A stretch of DNA of 64,000 nucleotides from Streptococcus salivarius (GTDB taxonomy: Bacteria; Bacillota; Bacilli; Lactobacillales; Streptococcaceae): positions 1,206,001-1,270,000 of the forward strand of contig NZ_CP009913.1 of the NCBI RefSeq assembly GCF_000785515.1, given 5' to 3'. The notes below the pieces were generated by a model, which saw only the letters and a program-made list of their open reading frames with translations, was not told where the DNA came from and made no database searches. A program made the translations under genes and the position numbers. Positions 9,336 to 18,159 of the stretch are shown here, piece by piece. Position 1 is the stretch's first letter, and each line of letters begins with the position of its first letter.

Positions 9336-9668
9336 CTAATCTCTATTATCAATGCTGCTGAGCACAGCAATTTGTTCCTGAAGATAGCTATCGTCTGGAT
9401 ATTTTTCCATGATATCATCAAAAATTTGGCTACGGACGATGTAATCTGAATACATATGTAATTTCATCTCGTAAGCTTCTAAAATCTTCTCAGTACGCTT
9501 GATGTTATCATATACTGCCTGACGACTCACACCAAATTCCTCGGCAATTTCTGCCAAACTGTAATCATCCGCATAATAGAGCTCAATATAGTTCATCTGC
9601 TTATCTGTTAACAGTGCAGCATAGAACTCAAAAAGGGCATTCATGCGATTGGTTTTTTCAATTTCCAT
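9336..9668 (-). CDS. ylxM: SRP-associated HTH protein YlxM
   Basis: Small helix-turn-helix protein reported to stimulate the SRP GTPase in streptococci. 110 aa; a sigma-70 region 4-like HTH spans [30 protein letters not shown] (residues ~36-65). The DUF964/UPF0122 family length fits. Two starts are possible: ATG 9677 and ATG 9668. I prefer 9668 ([10 protein letters not shown]). An extended -10 (TGGTAAAAT, 9684-9676) ends 7 nt before it, so the transcript may begin at or next to that codon. GGAG lies only 3 nt upstream, too close for a normal ribosome site. Confidence 0.88.
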   Translation of the reverse strand: MEIEKTNRMNALFEFYAALLTDKQMNYIELYYADDYSLAEIAEEFGVSRQAVYDNIKRTEKILEAYEMKLHMYSDYIVRSQIFDDIMEKYPDDSYLQEQIAVLSSIDNRD

Positions 9669-9733
9669 AAGCTCCATTTTACCATAAAATCATGGTGTTA
9701 GCACGATTCTTGTGCAGAAAAAAGCAGTGACTT

Positions 9734-10432
9734 CTAATTATTCTCCAAATAAAATTCAAAACGGTCACCAACATAGTAACTTCGTACATATTCGAAAGCC
9801 TGACCGTCTTGGAGGAAGGAAATTTGTGTCAGACTCAGGAGAGCATCACCAGTCTTAACCTTGAGGTGCTTGGCTAGACTACTATTGGCCAAACTAGCTG
9901 ATATGGTCTGCTGACTTTTCCCTATTTCATAGCCGTTATCAGTTAAGGTCTTGAAGAAATGTTCGGTAATTTCTGATTCCTTAAAACCTCGGATAATTTT
10001 CTCAGGGATACTGGCAATCTCATAGGCAACTGGAAGATCATCCGCAAAACGAACACGTTCCATACGAATGACATTAGACTGTGGTAAGACACCTAAATTC
10101 TTGATTTCAAATTCATTGGGATGCACACGTTTATATGAAATAAGCTCACTAGACGGTTTCTTGCCTTGGGATTTAACAATCTCTGTGAAACTCGTGGTTC
10201 CACGCATCTTTTCCTTAACTCGACTGCTGGCCACAAAAGTACCACTGCCTGGTTTACGTTCTAAAATACCCTCGTCTACTAAAAGCGTTATGGCCTGACG
10301 CACAGTCATACGACTCACGTCAAAAGTTTCGCAAAGATCTCGCTCGCTAGGGAGACGTTGCCCGATTTTCCAAGTACCGTCATCAACATCTGCCTTAATC
10401 TTATCATGTATGCGAATATATGCTGGTAGCAT
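9734..10432 (-). CDS. nagR: GntR/HutC-family regulator, NagR (YvoA)-like
   Basis: Probable amino-sugar-responsive regulator. 232 aa: a GntR winged helix (LPSERDLCETFDVSRMTVRQA, residues ~25-50) and a UTRA effector domain from ~90. It shares with Bacillus NagR/YvoA the TSFTE motif near residue 88 and the C-terminal FEY.RSYY.GDRF.F motif, which supports the NagR subfamily over a generic HutC call. No nag genes are adjacent; the divergent neighbour is guaA. Two copies of a NagR-like operator sequence flank the glmS promoter at 21.3 kb, a plausible target. The gene symbol is inferred and not certain. Confidence 0.72.
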   Translation of the reverse strand: MLPAYIRIHDKIKADVDDGTWKIGQRLPSERDLCETFDVSRMTVRQAITLLVDEGILERKPGSGTFVASSRVKEKMRGTTSFTEIVKSQGKKPSSELISYKRVHPNEFEIKNLGVLPQSNVIRMERVRFADDLPVAYEIASIPEKIIRGFKESEITEHFFKTLTDNGYEIGKSQQTISASLANSSLAKHLKVKTGDALLSLTQISFLQDGQAFEYVRSYYVGDRFEFYLENN

Positions 10433-10543
10433 CTAATACCCCCTTCTTTACCCCTATTTTACAAAAAAACTAATAGAATTGTAAAGGTGACGACAAGACT
10501 TACAGTTTATCGTATAAATCTAGGTGCTAAGTCCTTAAAATTG

Positions 10544-10552
10544 TGATACAAT
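10544..10552 (+). promoter_or_regulatory. guaA extended -10 promoter
   Basis: TGATACAAT is an extended -10 element about 45 bases before the guaA ATG; no good -35 is visible. I see no guanine riboswitch in the leader. Confidence 0.5.
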
Positions 10553-10596
10553 GATTGCATAAGAGTCCATGTGTGACGTAAAAAGAAAGGGTAATA

Positions 10597-12159
10597 ATGA
10601 CTGACATTTCTACTTTGAATGATGTGCAGAAAATCATTGTTCTAGACTATGGTAGCCAATACAATCAGCTGATTGCACGTCGTATTCGTGAATTTGGCGT
10701 TTTCTCTGAATTGAAAAGCCATAAAATTACCGCTGATGAAGTCCGTGCCATCGATCCTATCGGTATCGTACTTTCAGGTGGTCCTAACTCTGTTTATGCC
10801 GAAGATGCATTTGGTATTGACGAAGAAATTTTTGAACTTGGTATTCCAATTCTTGGTATCTGTTACGGAATGCAACTATTGACCCACAAACTTGGTGGTA
10901 AAGTTGTTCCTGCTGGTGAAGCCGGTAACCGTGAGTATGGCCAATCAACACTTCGCCTTCGTGCCCAATCAGAACTCTTTGCAGGGACTCCTGAAGAACA
11001 AGTCGTTCTTATGAGCCACGGTGATGCTGTTACAGAAATTCCAGAAGGTTTCCATCTTGTTGGTGACTCAGTAGATTGCCCATTCGCCGCAATGGAAAAT
11101 ACTGAGAAAAACTTCTACGGTATCCAATTCCACCCAGAAGTTCGTCACTCTGTATATGGTAACGATATCTTGAAAAACTTCGCTTTCGGTATCTGTGGTG
11201 CCAAAGGTGACTGGTCAATGGCTAACTTCGTAGATATGCAAATTGCACAAATTCGTGAAACAGTCGGTGACCGTAAAGTCCTTCTTGGACTCTCAGGTGG
11301 GGTTGATTCATCTGTTGTTGGTGTCCTTTTGCAAAAAGCTATCGGAGATCAATTGACATGTATCTTCGTTGACCACGGTCTTCTCCGTAAAGGTGAAGGT
11401 GACCAAGTTATGGAGATGCTCGGAGGTAAATTTGGCCTTAACATTATCCGTGTTGACGCTTCTAAACGCTTCCTAGATCTCTTGGCTGGTGTTGATGATC
11501 CTGAGAAAAAACGTAAAATCATTGGTAACGAGTTTGTTTACGTCTTTGATGACGAAGCAAGTAAACTTAAAGGTGTAGACTTCCTAGCTCAAGGAACGCT
11601 TTATACTGATATTATTGAATCAGGTACTGAGACAGCGCAAACAATCAAATCTCACCACAACGTTGGTGGTCTTCCAGAAGATATGCAGTTTGAATTGATT
11701 GAACCACTTAATACCCTCTTTAAAGATGAAGTACGTGCCCTTGGTACTGAGATGGGAATGCCTGATGAAGTCGTTTGGCGTCAACCTTTCCCAGGACCAG
11801 GACTTGCCATCCGTGTTATGGGTGAGATTACTGAAGAGAAACTTGAAACCGTTCGTGAGTCTGATGCTATTCTTCGTGAAGAAATTGCCAAAGCTGGTCT
11901 TGATCGTGATGTATGGCAATACTTCACTGTTAACACAGGCGTACGTTCTGTCGGTGTTATGGGTGATGGCCGTACTTATGACTACACTATCGCTATCCGT
12001 GCTATCACTTCAATTGATGGTATGACAGCCGACTTTGCGAAACTTCCATGGGAAGTTCTTCAAAAGATTTCTGTACGTATCGTTAACGAAGTTGACCACG
12101 TTAACCGTATCGTCTACGATATTACAAGTAAACCACCTGCAACTGTTGAGTGGGAGTAA
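10597..12159 (+). CDS. guaA: GMP synthase (glutamine-hydrolysing)
   Basis: Converts XMP, glutamine and ATP to GMP, the last step of guanine nucleotide synthesis. 520 aa. Class I amidotransferase domain (residues ~10-200) with nucleophile Cys in LGICYGMQL and the His-Glu pair in [11 protein letters not shown]-pyrophosphatase domain with the PP-loop [11 protein letters not shown] near 230; C-terminal dimerisation domain ending [15 protein letters not shown] precedes the ATG. It is alone between divergent nagR and a convergent islet. The 3' end of guaA is a known integration site for streptococcal mobile elements, but none is present here. Confidence 0.97.
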   Translation: MTDISTLNDVQKIIVLDYGSQYNQLIARRIREFGVFSELKSHKITADEVRAIDPIGIVLSGGPNSVYAEDAFGIDEEIFELGIPILGICYGMQLLTHKLGGKVVPAGEAGNREYGQSTLRLRAQSELFAGTPEEQVVLMSHGDAVTEIPEGFHLVGDSVDCPFAAMENTEKNFYGIQFHPEVRHSVYGNDILKNFAFGICGAKGDWSMANFVDMQIAQIRETVGDRKVLLGLSGGVDSSVVGVLLQKAIGDQLTCIFVDHGLLRKGEGDQVMEMLGGKFGLNIIRVDASKRFLDLLAGVDDPEKKRKIIGNEFVYVFDDEASKLKGVDFLAQGTLYTDIIESGTETAQTIKSHHNVGGLPEDMQFELIEPLNTLFKDEVRALGTEMGMPDEVVWRQPFPGPGLAIRVMGEITEEKLETVRESDAILREEIAKAGLDRDVWQYFTVNTGVRSVGVMGDGRTYDYTIAIRAITSIDGMTADFAKLPWEVLQKISVRIVNEVDHVNRIVYDITSKPPATVEWE

Positions 12160-12260
12160 AATATAAACCTAATTTAAAGTGACTTGATTGATTTAACAGC
12201 ATTTTGAATTGTTTTAAAGCGCTAAAATCTAATTAATTATATTTGGTTCCCCACCAAATA

Positions 12261-12294
12261 CCCCACCAGAATTTCTTTCTGGTGGGGATTTTTT
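12261..12294 (+). terminator. guaA terminator
   Basis: CCCCACCAGAA (12261-12271) and TTCTGGTGGGG (12277-12287) form an 11-bp stem with a 5-nt loop, followed by ATTTTTTAT. A second CCCCACCA at 12249-12256 could pair with the same right arm. It lies 100 bases after the stop codon. Confidence 0.85.
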
Positions 12295-12446
12295 ATATCT
12301 TATTTAAAAAATAAACCAATAAGCAATGATATGGGGTCAGAAAAATTTTTCCTTTTCTGATGTTCAGTATTAACTCTTACAACATACTTAGACAATGGGG
12401 AAAAATCAAAACACTCAGATAGTTCTTTATTTATAAAAATTTCACT

Positions 12447-13031
12447 TTAACCATTTGCTATATTGCTTTCATTGACATTTAACCCATAAATTTCAAAATC
12501 ATGATAGAATCCATTATAGAACTCTAATTGGGAAATTTCACTTTCCTTTTTAAAACCTAAACTGATTGGTATAAACTTACTTTTAACATTATCAACATCT
12601 ATATAAATCAAAAGCTTATCAATTTTAAATTTGGATGGAATGATTTTTATTAATTTTTTTAACCCCTGCTTTACAAAACCTTGATTTTCATATTTTTCTG
12701 ATATCCAATACACAATTTCGGCTTGATGTTTTTGTAAATCAATATTATGTATATCTATCATCCCTACTGGTTTCTGATTGACACAAATTGTTAACATAAA
12801 TAACTCATTGCGCTCCATTTTTTCACGTGCATACTTTATAAACGCTCTTTCATTTTCAATACTTTTCATATCTTCCACCCAAGGAAGCCACATAGCAAGA
12901 CGTTCTCGTTCAGTAGAAACAATCTCATATAACCCTTCACTATGTCTATCGGATATATAAAAAAGTTGGCATCGTTTCCCACGTGATTTAAACTCTATGA
13001 ATAGTTCCGAGTCCAAGTTGGTAGAATCCAC
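12447..13031 (-). CDS. GNAT-family N-acetyltransferase (RimJ/RimL-like)
   Basis: Predicted acetyl-CoA-dependent acetyltransferase; the substrate is unknown. 194 aa with the RimL-like pattern: an N-terminal strand-helix region with ERLAMWLPWVED (~residues 42-53), a core strand FMLTICVNQKPVGMIDIHNID, and the acetyl-CoA binding region YWISEKYENQGFVKQGLKKLI. Start is GTG 13031, six bases after AAGGAG. The gene and its flanks are clearly richer in A+T than the neighbours, with many ATA and AAA codons, suggesting horizontal acquisition. It stands alone between guaA and adh. Confidence 0.78.
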   Translation of the reverse strand: MDSTNLDSELFIEFKSRGKRCQLFYISDRHSEGLYEIVSTERERLAMWLPWVEDMKSIENERAFIKYAREKMERNELFMLTICVNQKPVGMIDIHNIDLQKHQAEIVYWISEKYENQGFVKQGLKKLIKIIPSKFKIDKLLIYIDVDNVKSKFIPISLGFKKESEISQLEFYNGFYHDFEIYGLNVNESNIANG

Positions 13032-13315
13032 TTCATTCTCCTTGTTATAAATGATAATATTCTTTAACTTCTTTATTTACGAAATCATTATATAACTTTT
13101 TTACTACTTTTCAAATGACTAAAATTTTGTCTATCTTTTTGAGTACAGTACATATTACAACTACAAACGAATTAAGGTAAAACTAAAAGGACCTAGTCCT
13201 ATATAGTAGAGAACTAAATCCTTCACTTAAATTATTTGTCTAACTTTCTAGTATCAGTTCAAGTTTACACCACTAGACTCTTCACATAGTCAGGGTAGCA
13301 CAGAAAGATGTTTGC

Positions 13316-14335
13316 TTACTTAGTGAAATCCAATACTTTACGTCCTTGAATTTCACCTTTTTCCATTTGGTCAAAGACCTCTACCGCTGTATCAACAGGA
13401 ACAGTTTCAACAACTGGCACTACCAAGCCTTGTGCACCGAAGTCGAAGGCTTCTTCCAAATCCTTACGTGTACCTACAAGAGATCCAACAACACGGATAC
13501 CATCTAGAACTGTTTTGACAATTGAAAGCTCCATATATTCAGATGGGAGACCAACCGCAACGACTGTTCCACCAGCACGTACACTATCGACAGCTTGATT
13601 GAAGGCAACTTTAGAAACAGCGGTTACAACAGCACTGTGTGTACCACCAGTTTTTTCTTGGATATAACCCGCTACATCTTCAACTTCTTTACCGTTCACA
13701 ACTAAGTCAGCACCAGATTCTTTAGCCAAATCAAGTTTATCTTGGTTGATATCAACGGCCACTACTCGTGCATTGAAAACTTTCTTAGCATATTGAATAG
13801 CCAAATTACCTAGTCCTCCAGCACCATAAATAGCTACCCATTGACCAGGTTCAACTTTAGCTTCTTTAATAGCTTTATAGGTTGTAACTCCCGCACAAGT
13901 AATAGATGAAGCTTGAGCTGGATTAAGTCCTTCTGGAACTTTCACAGCATAGTCTGCAGTAACTAAAGCATAGTCACTCATACCACCGTCAACACTATAA
14001 CCAGCATTTTTTACAGAACGGCAGAGTGTTTCGCGACCAGTCGTACAATATTCACAATGGCCACACCCTTCGAAGAACCAAGCAATTGATACACGGTCAC
14101 CTTTTTTAAGTGTTTCAACACCTTCACCAACTTCTTCGACAATACCAATACCTTCGTGACCTAGTATACGACCTGGTACTTGACCAAAGTCTCCATGAGC
14201 TACGTGAAGGTCAGTATGGCAGACACCGCAATATTCAACTTTAACCAAAGCTTGACCATGACCAACTACAGATGGTTTTTCATGATCAACAACTTCAACA
14301 CCTGTACTTGCTTGATTAACAACAACTGCTCTCAT
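13316..14335 (-). CDS. adhP: Zinc-dependent alcohol dehydrogenase (AdhP/AdhA type)
   Basis: NAD-dependent interconversion of alcohols and aldehydes, probably ethanol/acetaldehyde. 339 aa from MRAVVVNQ. Catalytic zinc ligands are in [11 protein letters not shown] and GHEGIG; structural zinc is bound by the four cysteines of [15 protein letters not shown]; the NAD fold has [10 protein letters not shown] near residue 170. I choose ATG 14335 over the in-frame ATG at 14350 because the latter overlaps the ribosome site GGAGG that serves 14335. Monocistronic. A cre-like sequence overlaps the -35 box, so carbon catabolite control is likely. Confidence 0.9.
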   Translation of the reverse strand: MRAVVVNQASTGVEVVDHEKPSVVGHGQALVKVEYCGVCHTDLHVAHGDFGQVPGRILGHEGIGIVEEVGEGVETLKKGDRVSIAWFFEGCGHCEYCTTGRETLCRSVKNAGYSVDGGMSDYALVTADYAVKVPEGLNPAQASSITCAGVTTYKAIKEAKVEPGQWVAIYGAGGLGNLAIQYAKKVFNARVVAVDINQDKLDLAKESGADLVVNGKEVEDVAGYIQEKTGGTHSAVVTAVSKVAFNQAVDSVRAGGTVVAVGLPSEYMELSIVKTVLDGIRVVGSLVGTRKDLEEAFDFGAQGLVVPVVETVPVDTAVEVFDQMEKGEIQGRKVLDFTK

Positions 14336-14370
14336 CTTAATTACCTCCATATGATAACTTTAACACCTTC

Positions 14371-14406
14371 ATTATAGCACTCACACAGACAATGTCAACG
14401 CTTACA
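14371..14406 (-). promoter_or_regulatory. adh promoter with overlapping cre site
   Basis: Minus strand: TTGACA (14398-14393), 16-nt spacer, TATAAT (14376-14371). Plus-strand TGTCAACGCTTACA (14393-14406) matches the cre consensus TGWAANCGNTNWCA at 13 of 14 positions and covers the -35 box. Confidence 0.7.
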
Positions 14407-14495
14407 TAAAGCTTTTCTTAGCTTGCGAAAACTTTCTTGAAAACTCTCTATACAAGTGGAATTGCTACTATTTCTGCTGCTGATATTGCTTTGTT

Positions 14496-14777
14496 TCAAT
14501 CATTTCCAAGATACCTATACTGTCTCACAAGTGTCTTGGAATCCGGTAGACTGACTTCAAAATGGAAATAATGATTGCGTCCATCTCTGGCATTCTCTTT
14601 ATTTAATAGAAAATAATTCTTTTGACTGATAGCCATCTCCCTCATAATATCATCCGTCAAAAAGGTTAAGGGAATATCCATGGCAGAATAGCGATAAAAG
14701 TCTTCTTCAAATTTTAAATAGCTATCAGAAAAATAGTCAATTTGAAGTTTATCATCATAAATTTTTCTCTTCCTCAT
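14496..14777 (-). CDS. Unknown small protein, third gene of the umuC operon
   Basis: I do not recognise this 93-aa protein. It is charged and tyrosine-rich (YDDKLQIDYFSDSYLKFEEDFYRYS), with no membrane segment, cysteine motif or evident HTH. The C-terminal half (FHFEVSLPDSKTLVRQYRYLG) could form a beta sheet. Its start ATG at 14777 lies inside the end of the YolD-like gene (23-nt overlap), so translation is probably coupled. Its place behind a Y-family polymerase and a YolD-like protein, under one damage-type operator, suggests a role in or after DNA damage. That is inference from context only. Confidence 0.7.
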   Translation of the reverse strand: MRKRKIYDDKLQIDYFSDSYLKFEEDFYRYSAMDIPLTFLTDDIMREMAISQKNYFLLNKENARDGRNHYFHFEVSLPDSKTLVRQYRYLGND

Positions 14778-15132
14778 CTATGTTTTCAACCCCCAAACTA
14801 ATTTCTAATATATCCTTTGTTCGAATACATTTATGTCGCTTGCAAGATTTTATAGTAACTTGATTAAAATCCAAGTCAACCACATAGCCACTACATCTAC
14901 AGCGCCTACCTTGATCCTTTATCTGGAAACTTCCCAATAATTGACCTGAATAAAGCTGGTTTAATAAAGTAAACTTCTCTAAATCATCCAAATGACTCCT
15001 AAGATTTTCTTTAGTCTTATCTTCATGTAGGGAGCTTGTATGTTCTGATAAGAAAAAGCCCATCCACTTCATCATTCCCCTGTCTTGATGTTCCCTAGCT
15101 GATTGAAAGGGAAGGTAACTACGGTCTATCAT
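14755..15132 (-). CDS. YolD-like protein
   Basis: 125 aa. The N-terminal motif DRGMMKWMGFFLSEHTSSL (residues ~17-35) is typical of YolD-like proteins, small partners commonly encoded next to UmuC-type polymerases in Firmicutes. The C-terminal half carries CRCSGYVVDLDFNQVTIKSCKRHKCIRTKDILEI, an arrangement of a beta domain with four cysteines. The biochemical role is not established. The start overlaps the umuC stop by 4 nt (ATGA), so the two are translationally coupled. Confidence 0.75.
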   Translation of the reverse strand: MIDRSYLPFQSAREHQDRGMMKWMGFFLSEHTSSLHEDKTKENLRSHLDDLEKFTLLNQLYSGQLLGSFQIKDQGRRCRCSGYVVDLDFNQVTIKSCKRHKCIRTKDILEISLGVENIDEEEKNL

Positions 15133-16544
15133 TTTAAGCCATCTAATCCTCCAGCAGAGTGCCCACCAATAAGCTTACTTCGAGCAAGACTCCTAGATGC
15201 CTCCTGTAAAGCAGTTGCTTTTTGAATGGTCGTAAAGCCAAATTCCTGTCGAATACTATCTATAACTGCCTGAAGTCTTTCTTCTTTATCAATGTCATCT
15301 GGATTATCAAATAAAGAAAGAATCTGAAGCCTTTCATCTACAAAATTTGCATAAGAGACACTGACACTTCGAACAGCCCCTCCTTGATATTTCTTCCTAA
15401 AGAGTTCAATGACATGGCTTATTAGTACTCTTGTATTATTAGCGGGTTCAATCTTCATCTGTGCTTGTAGCGAACGCTTGCCCTCTAACTTTGAAAATCC
15501 AATGCTGATGGAAACTTGACAAGCTTTCTTATGGGCTCGTCTTAACCTAATAGCTACCTGTTCTGCCATCTCTCTTAGAATCAATTCAATATCAGCTTGA
15601 CGCTCATAGTCTCGTGGCAAGATTTGGGAATTCCCTAAGCCATGTGACTTTGGTTTATAAGGTTTATGAACATTACTCTCATCGATACCGTTGGCATGAA
15701 AAAAAAGATCTAAACCCACAATACCTAACTCCTTTTTAAGAGTATCAGGATTGCTATTAGCAAGTTCTCGAATAGAGAAAATCCCCAACTTGTTTAAACG
15801 CTTCTCCATCCGCTTTCCAATCCCCCAAAAATCGGTCATATGGGGAATATTCCAAACCTTAGTCTCGACATCTTCATAGGACCAGTTGGCTCTCATAGTA
15901 GCCGTATGTTTGGCCTCATTATCAAGAGCTAACTTGGCCAATAAGGGATTGCTGTTAGACATCCCAACTGTCGAGTAAATGCCTGTCTCCCTCCAAATAT
16001 CTCTTTGAATACGCCCTGAAATCATATCTAACTTATCTTTTCTTGTAACTGTTCTATCGGGAATAAAGTAATTCAGTGACGACGTGAGATCAATGAAACC
16101 CTCATCAATGGAATAAGGAAGAATGTCTTCAACACTGGCATAATTCTGGAAAATGTGTTGAATTTGGATATTCTTTTTTATATAGAGGTCCATTCTAGGA
16201 GGAACGATAAAGGTAACCTTAGCCCAAGATTCGATGTAATCTACAAAAGCTCTATCCGTTGGAAGTCCCTGCTTTTTGGCATTATAATAATGAAACTTAC
16301 GAGAATGAATGTCAAAAGGTAAGTCATAAGAACGACTAACATTTGACTTGCCAAAAACCTGCTTAAATATGGGGGAGGAGGCTAATATCAAACCATTAGC
16401 ATTTTCAGCCCTGCTCATCACACATAGAGAAGTCTTAAGAGGGTGCAGCCCACGTTCAACACACTCTACACTCGCATAGAAAGATTTCATATCTACAAAA
16501 GCAATATCACTTTGCGGTTCTCTTGAATAATCAAAATATCCCAT
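15129..16544 (-). CDS. umuC: Y-family DNA polymerase, UmuC-like
   Basis: Probable translesion polymerase, here without an adjacent UmuD. 471 aa. The palm carries the metal-binding DMKSFYASVECVERGLHP (residues ~18-35) and SIDEGFIDLT (~145), the second catalytic acidic cluster. Helix-hairpin-helix segments (WGIGKRMEKRLNKLGIFSIRELA) and a little-finger domain follow. I use ATG 16544, which has AAAGGG at normal spacing; the GTG at 16550 would overlap that ribosome site. The promoter carries an 18-bp palindrome that is probably the HdiR operator. The frame is intact. Confidence 0.9.
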   Translation of the reverse strand: MGYFDYSREPQSDIAFVDMKSFYASVECVERGLHPLKTSLCVMSRAENANGLILASSPIFKQVFGKSNVSRSYDLPFDIHSRKFHYYNAKKQGLPTDRAFVDYIESWAKVTFIVPPRMDLYIKKNIQIQHIFQNYASVEDILPYSIDEGFIDLTSSLNYFIPDRTVTRKDKLDMISGRIQRDIWRETGIYSTVGMSNSNPLLAKLALDNEAKHTATMRANWSYEDVETKVWNIPHMTDFWGIGKRMEKRLNKLGIFSIRELANSNPDTLKKELGIVGLDLFFHANGIDESNVHKPYKPKSHGLGNSQILPRDYERQADIELILREMAEQVAIRLRRAHKKACQVSISIGFSKLEGKRSLQAQMKIEPANNTRVLISHVIELFRKKYQGGAVRSVSVSYANFVDERLQILSLFDNPDDIDKEERLQAVIDSIRQEFGFTTIQKATALQEASRSLARSKLIGGHSAGGLDGLK

Positions 16545-16556
16545 GCTCACCCTTTC

Positions 16557-16574
16557 GTTAGTTTATAAACTAAC
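16557..16574 (-). promoter_or_regulatory. Palindromic operator of the umuC operon (probable HdiR site)
   Basis: GTTAGTTTATAAACTAAC is a perfect 18-bp palindrome directly downstream of the -10 box, covering the expected transcription start and ending 12 bases before the ATG. Confidence 0.75.
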
Positions 16575-16577
16575 ACT

Positions 16578-16606
16578 AGTATAAAATATAACTTGTTTTA
16601 TTTCAA
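16578..16606 (-). promoter_or_regulatory. umuC operon promoter
   Basis: Minus strand TTGAAA (16606-16601), 17-nt spacer, TATACT (16583-16578). Confidence 0.7.
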
Positions 16607-16615
16607 GTATTTTCC

Positions 16616-16653
16616 ACAAAAAAATAACAACATCCCTTCTAGAATGTTGTTAT
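16616..16653 (-). terminator. Terminator of the amino-acid ABC operon
   Basis: ATAACAACAT and ATGTTGTTAT arms (16624-16653) form a 10-bp stem followed on the minus strand by a T run. Confidence 0.8.
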
Positions 16654-16657
16654 CCTT

Positions 16658-17509
16658 CTATTTTTTCCCTTTAACTTGGTCGGTGGCAACATCTTCACCA
16701 AACCATTTGTCAGAAATCTTTTGGAATTCTCCATTTTTATAAAGGGTTCTAAATCCTTGATTGATTTTTTTGATCAGTGTCTTATCTGCCTTACGAGCAC
16801 CTACAGCAAAGCTTTCACCCTCGTAACCAGCAGGCATAACGTTATACTGATTCAGAACTCCTGATTTTTCTAAGTAGTAATTAGCATATACACGGTCAAT
16901 CAATAGACCATCAATACGTCCACTATCAAGGTCAATCAAGGCCTGAGTAAAGGTCGAATATTGGACTGCTTTTTGGTTGGCGACGATATCCTTCAAAATC
17001 TTCGGAGAAGCATTGAAAGCATCATAACCAGAAGAACCCGCTTGAGCACCTAAGGTCTTACCTGCCATTCCTGCAACAGAATCAATTCCCGAAGACTTTT
17101 TGGTTACCAGTACTTGTTCATTGACCATATAAGGCACTGTAAAGTCTGCAGACTGCTTACGCTCATCCGTGACCGAGTAACCATTCCAAATGAGGTCAAT
17201 TGTCCCATTCTTCAGTTCTGTTTCTTTCATATCCCAGTCAATAGCCTGCCATTCGACATCAATACCATACAATTTAAAAACTGCAGTGGCAAGATCAATA
17301 TCAAAACCAACATAGCTACCATCCTTTTCCTCATATCCCATAGGAACAAAGGTCGCATCAAAACCAATTTTGATTTTCTTTTCTTTGGTATAGGTTTGCC
17401 ACTGATCTTTCTGAGTTGCAAAATGTGAGCGCGAGCTACAAGCTGATAGCGCAAACAAAGGCAAAATGACAAGACAGCCTAGCAAAATCGTTTTTACTAT
17501 TTTTTTCAT
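16658..17509 (-). CDS. Amino-acid ABC transporter, substrate-binding lipoprotein
   Basis: Family 3 extracellular solute-binding protein for a polar amino acid. 283 aa with a type II signal peptide and lipobox FALSAC (Cys at about 24), so it is anchored to the outer face of the membrane. The fold signatures are KIKIGFDATFVPMGYEEKDGSYVGFDIDLA and the hinge region AGKTLGAQAGSSGYDAF. The substrate cannot be read from sequence; cystine, glutamine or another polar amino acid are possible. Last gene of a permease, ATPase, binding-protein operon, 12 nt after the ATPase. Confidence 0.88.
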   Translation of the reverse strand: MKKIVKTILLGCLVILPLFALSACSSRSHFATQKDQWQTYTKEKKIKIGFDATFVPMGYEEKDGSYVGFDIDLATAVFKLYGIDVEWQAIDWDMKETELKNGTIDLIWNGYSVTDERKQSADFTVPYMVNEQVLVTKKSSGIDSVAGMAGKTLGAQAGSSGYDAFNASPKILKDIVANQKAVQYSTFTQALIDLDSGRIDGLLIDRVYANYYLEKSGVLNQYNVMPAGYEGESFAVGARKADKTLIKKINQGFRTLYKNGEFQKISDKWFGEDVATDQVKGKK

Positions 17510-17521
17510 GGAAAATCCTCA

Positions 17522-18151
17522 CTATTTTGGATTGATAGTGACAATCTCATCGGCGATGTGCTGTGCAAACTGCATATCGTGAGTGATAACGATTTGCGTA
17601 ATCCCAGTCTCACGATTCTGCAAAATCAATTTCTCAACTTCTTGACGCAACTCAGGGTCAAGAGCTGATGTTGGTTCATCATAGCCGACAATTTTCGGAT
17701 CAATCATCATAGCACGCGCAAATGCAACACGTTGTTTTTGTCCCCCAGAAAGAGAGTAAGGATAAGCATTTCCGTGAGCTCCAAGACCTAAACGGTCAAG
17801 TAGGGCTTGAGCTTTTTTCTGAGCATCTTCCTTAGACATTCCCATCGTCTTAATTGGTGAAAGCATTAGATTGTCTAAGACTGTCAAGTGCGGAAACAGT
17901 TGGAAATCTTGGAAGACAAAACCTAGCAAGTTACGACTTTCCATTTGATCCAAAGGAATCTCTTCATTTTCATAAATAATTTGTCCTGAATCAATGGTTT
18001 CAAGTCCTGCTAGCATACGCAAGAGAGTCGTTTTACCACCACCAGATGGTCCGACAATAGCTAAGATTTTCCCTTCTTCGACAGTTAGGTTATAGTTATC
18101 AAAGATTTTGTGTTGACCAAATTGCTTGGAAATATTTTTTAATTCTAACAT
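17522..18151 (-). CDS. Amino-acid ABC transporter, ATP-binding protein
   Basis: Powers the importer of this operon. 209 aa. Walker A GPSGGGKTT near residue 35, Q-loop in LGFVFQDFQLFPHLTV, signature LSGGQKQRVAFARAMMIDP, Walker B IVGYDEPTSALDP, and the switch histidine in VITHDM. The protein is shorter than most GlnQ-type ATPases (about 240 aa) because it ends soon after the H-loop (EIVTINPK). It sits 8 nt after the permease. Confidence 0.92.
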   Translation of the reverse strand: MLELKNISKQFGQHKIFDNYNLTVEEGKILAIVGPSGGGKTTLLRMLAGLETIDSGQIIYENEEIPLDQMESRNLLGFVFQDFQLFPHLTVLDNLMLSPIKTMGMSKEDAQKKAQALLDRLGLGAHGNAYPYSLSGGQKQRVAFARAMMIDPKIVGYDEPTSALDPELRQEVEKLILQNRETGITQIVITHDMQFAQHIADEIVTINPK

Positions 18152-18159
18152 AAGGTCTC

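Noticed and set aside
10441-10596. Possible guanine riboswitch before guaA
   Set aside because: No paired P1 or conserved loop sequences of the purine riboswitch are visible.
12159-13315. Integrated mobile element at the guaA 3' end
   Set aside because: No integrase, relaxase or phage gene and no duplicated guaA end; only one AT-rich gene is present.
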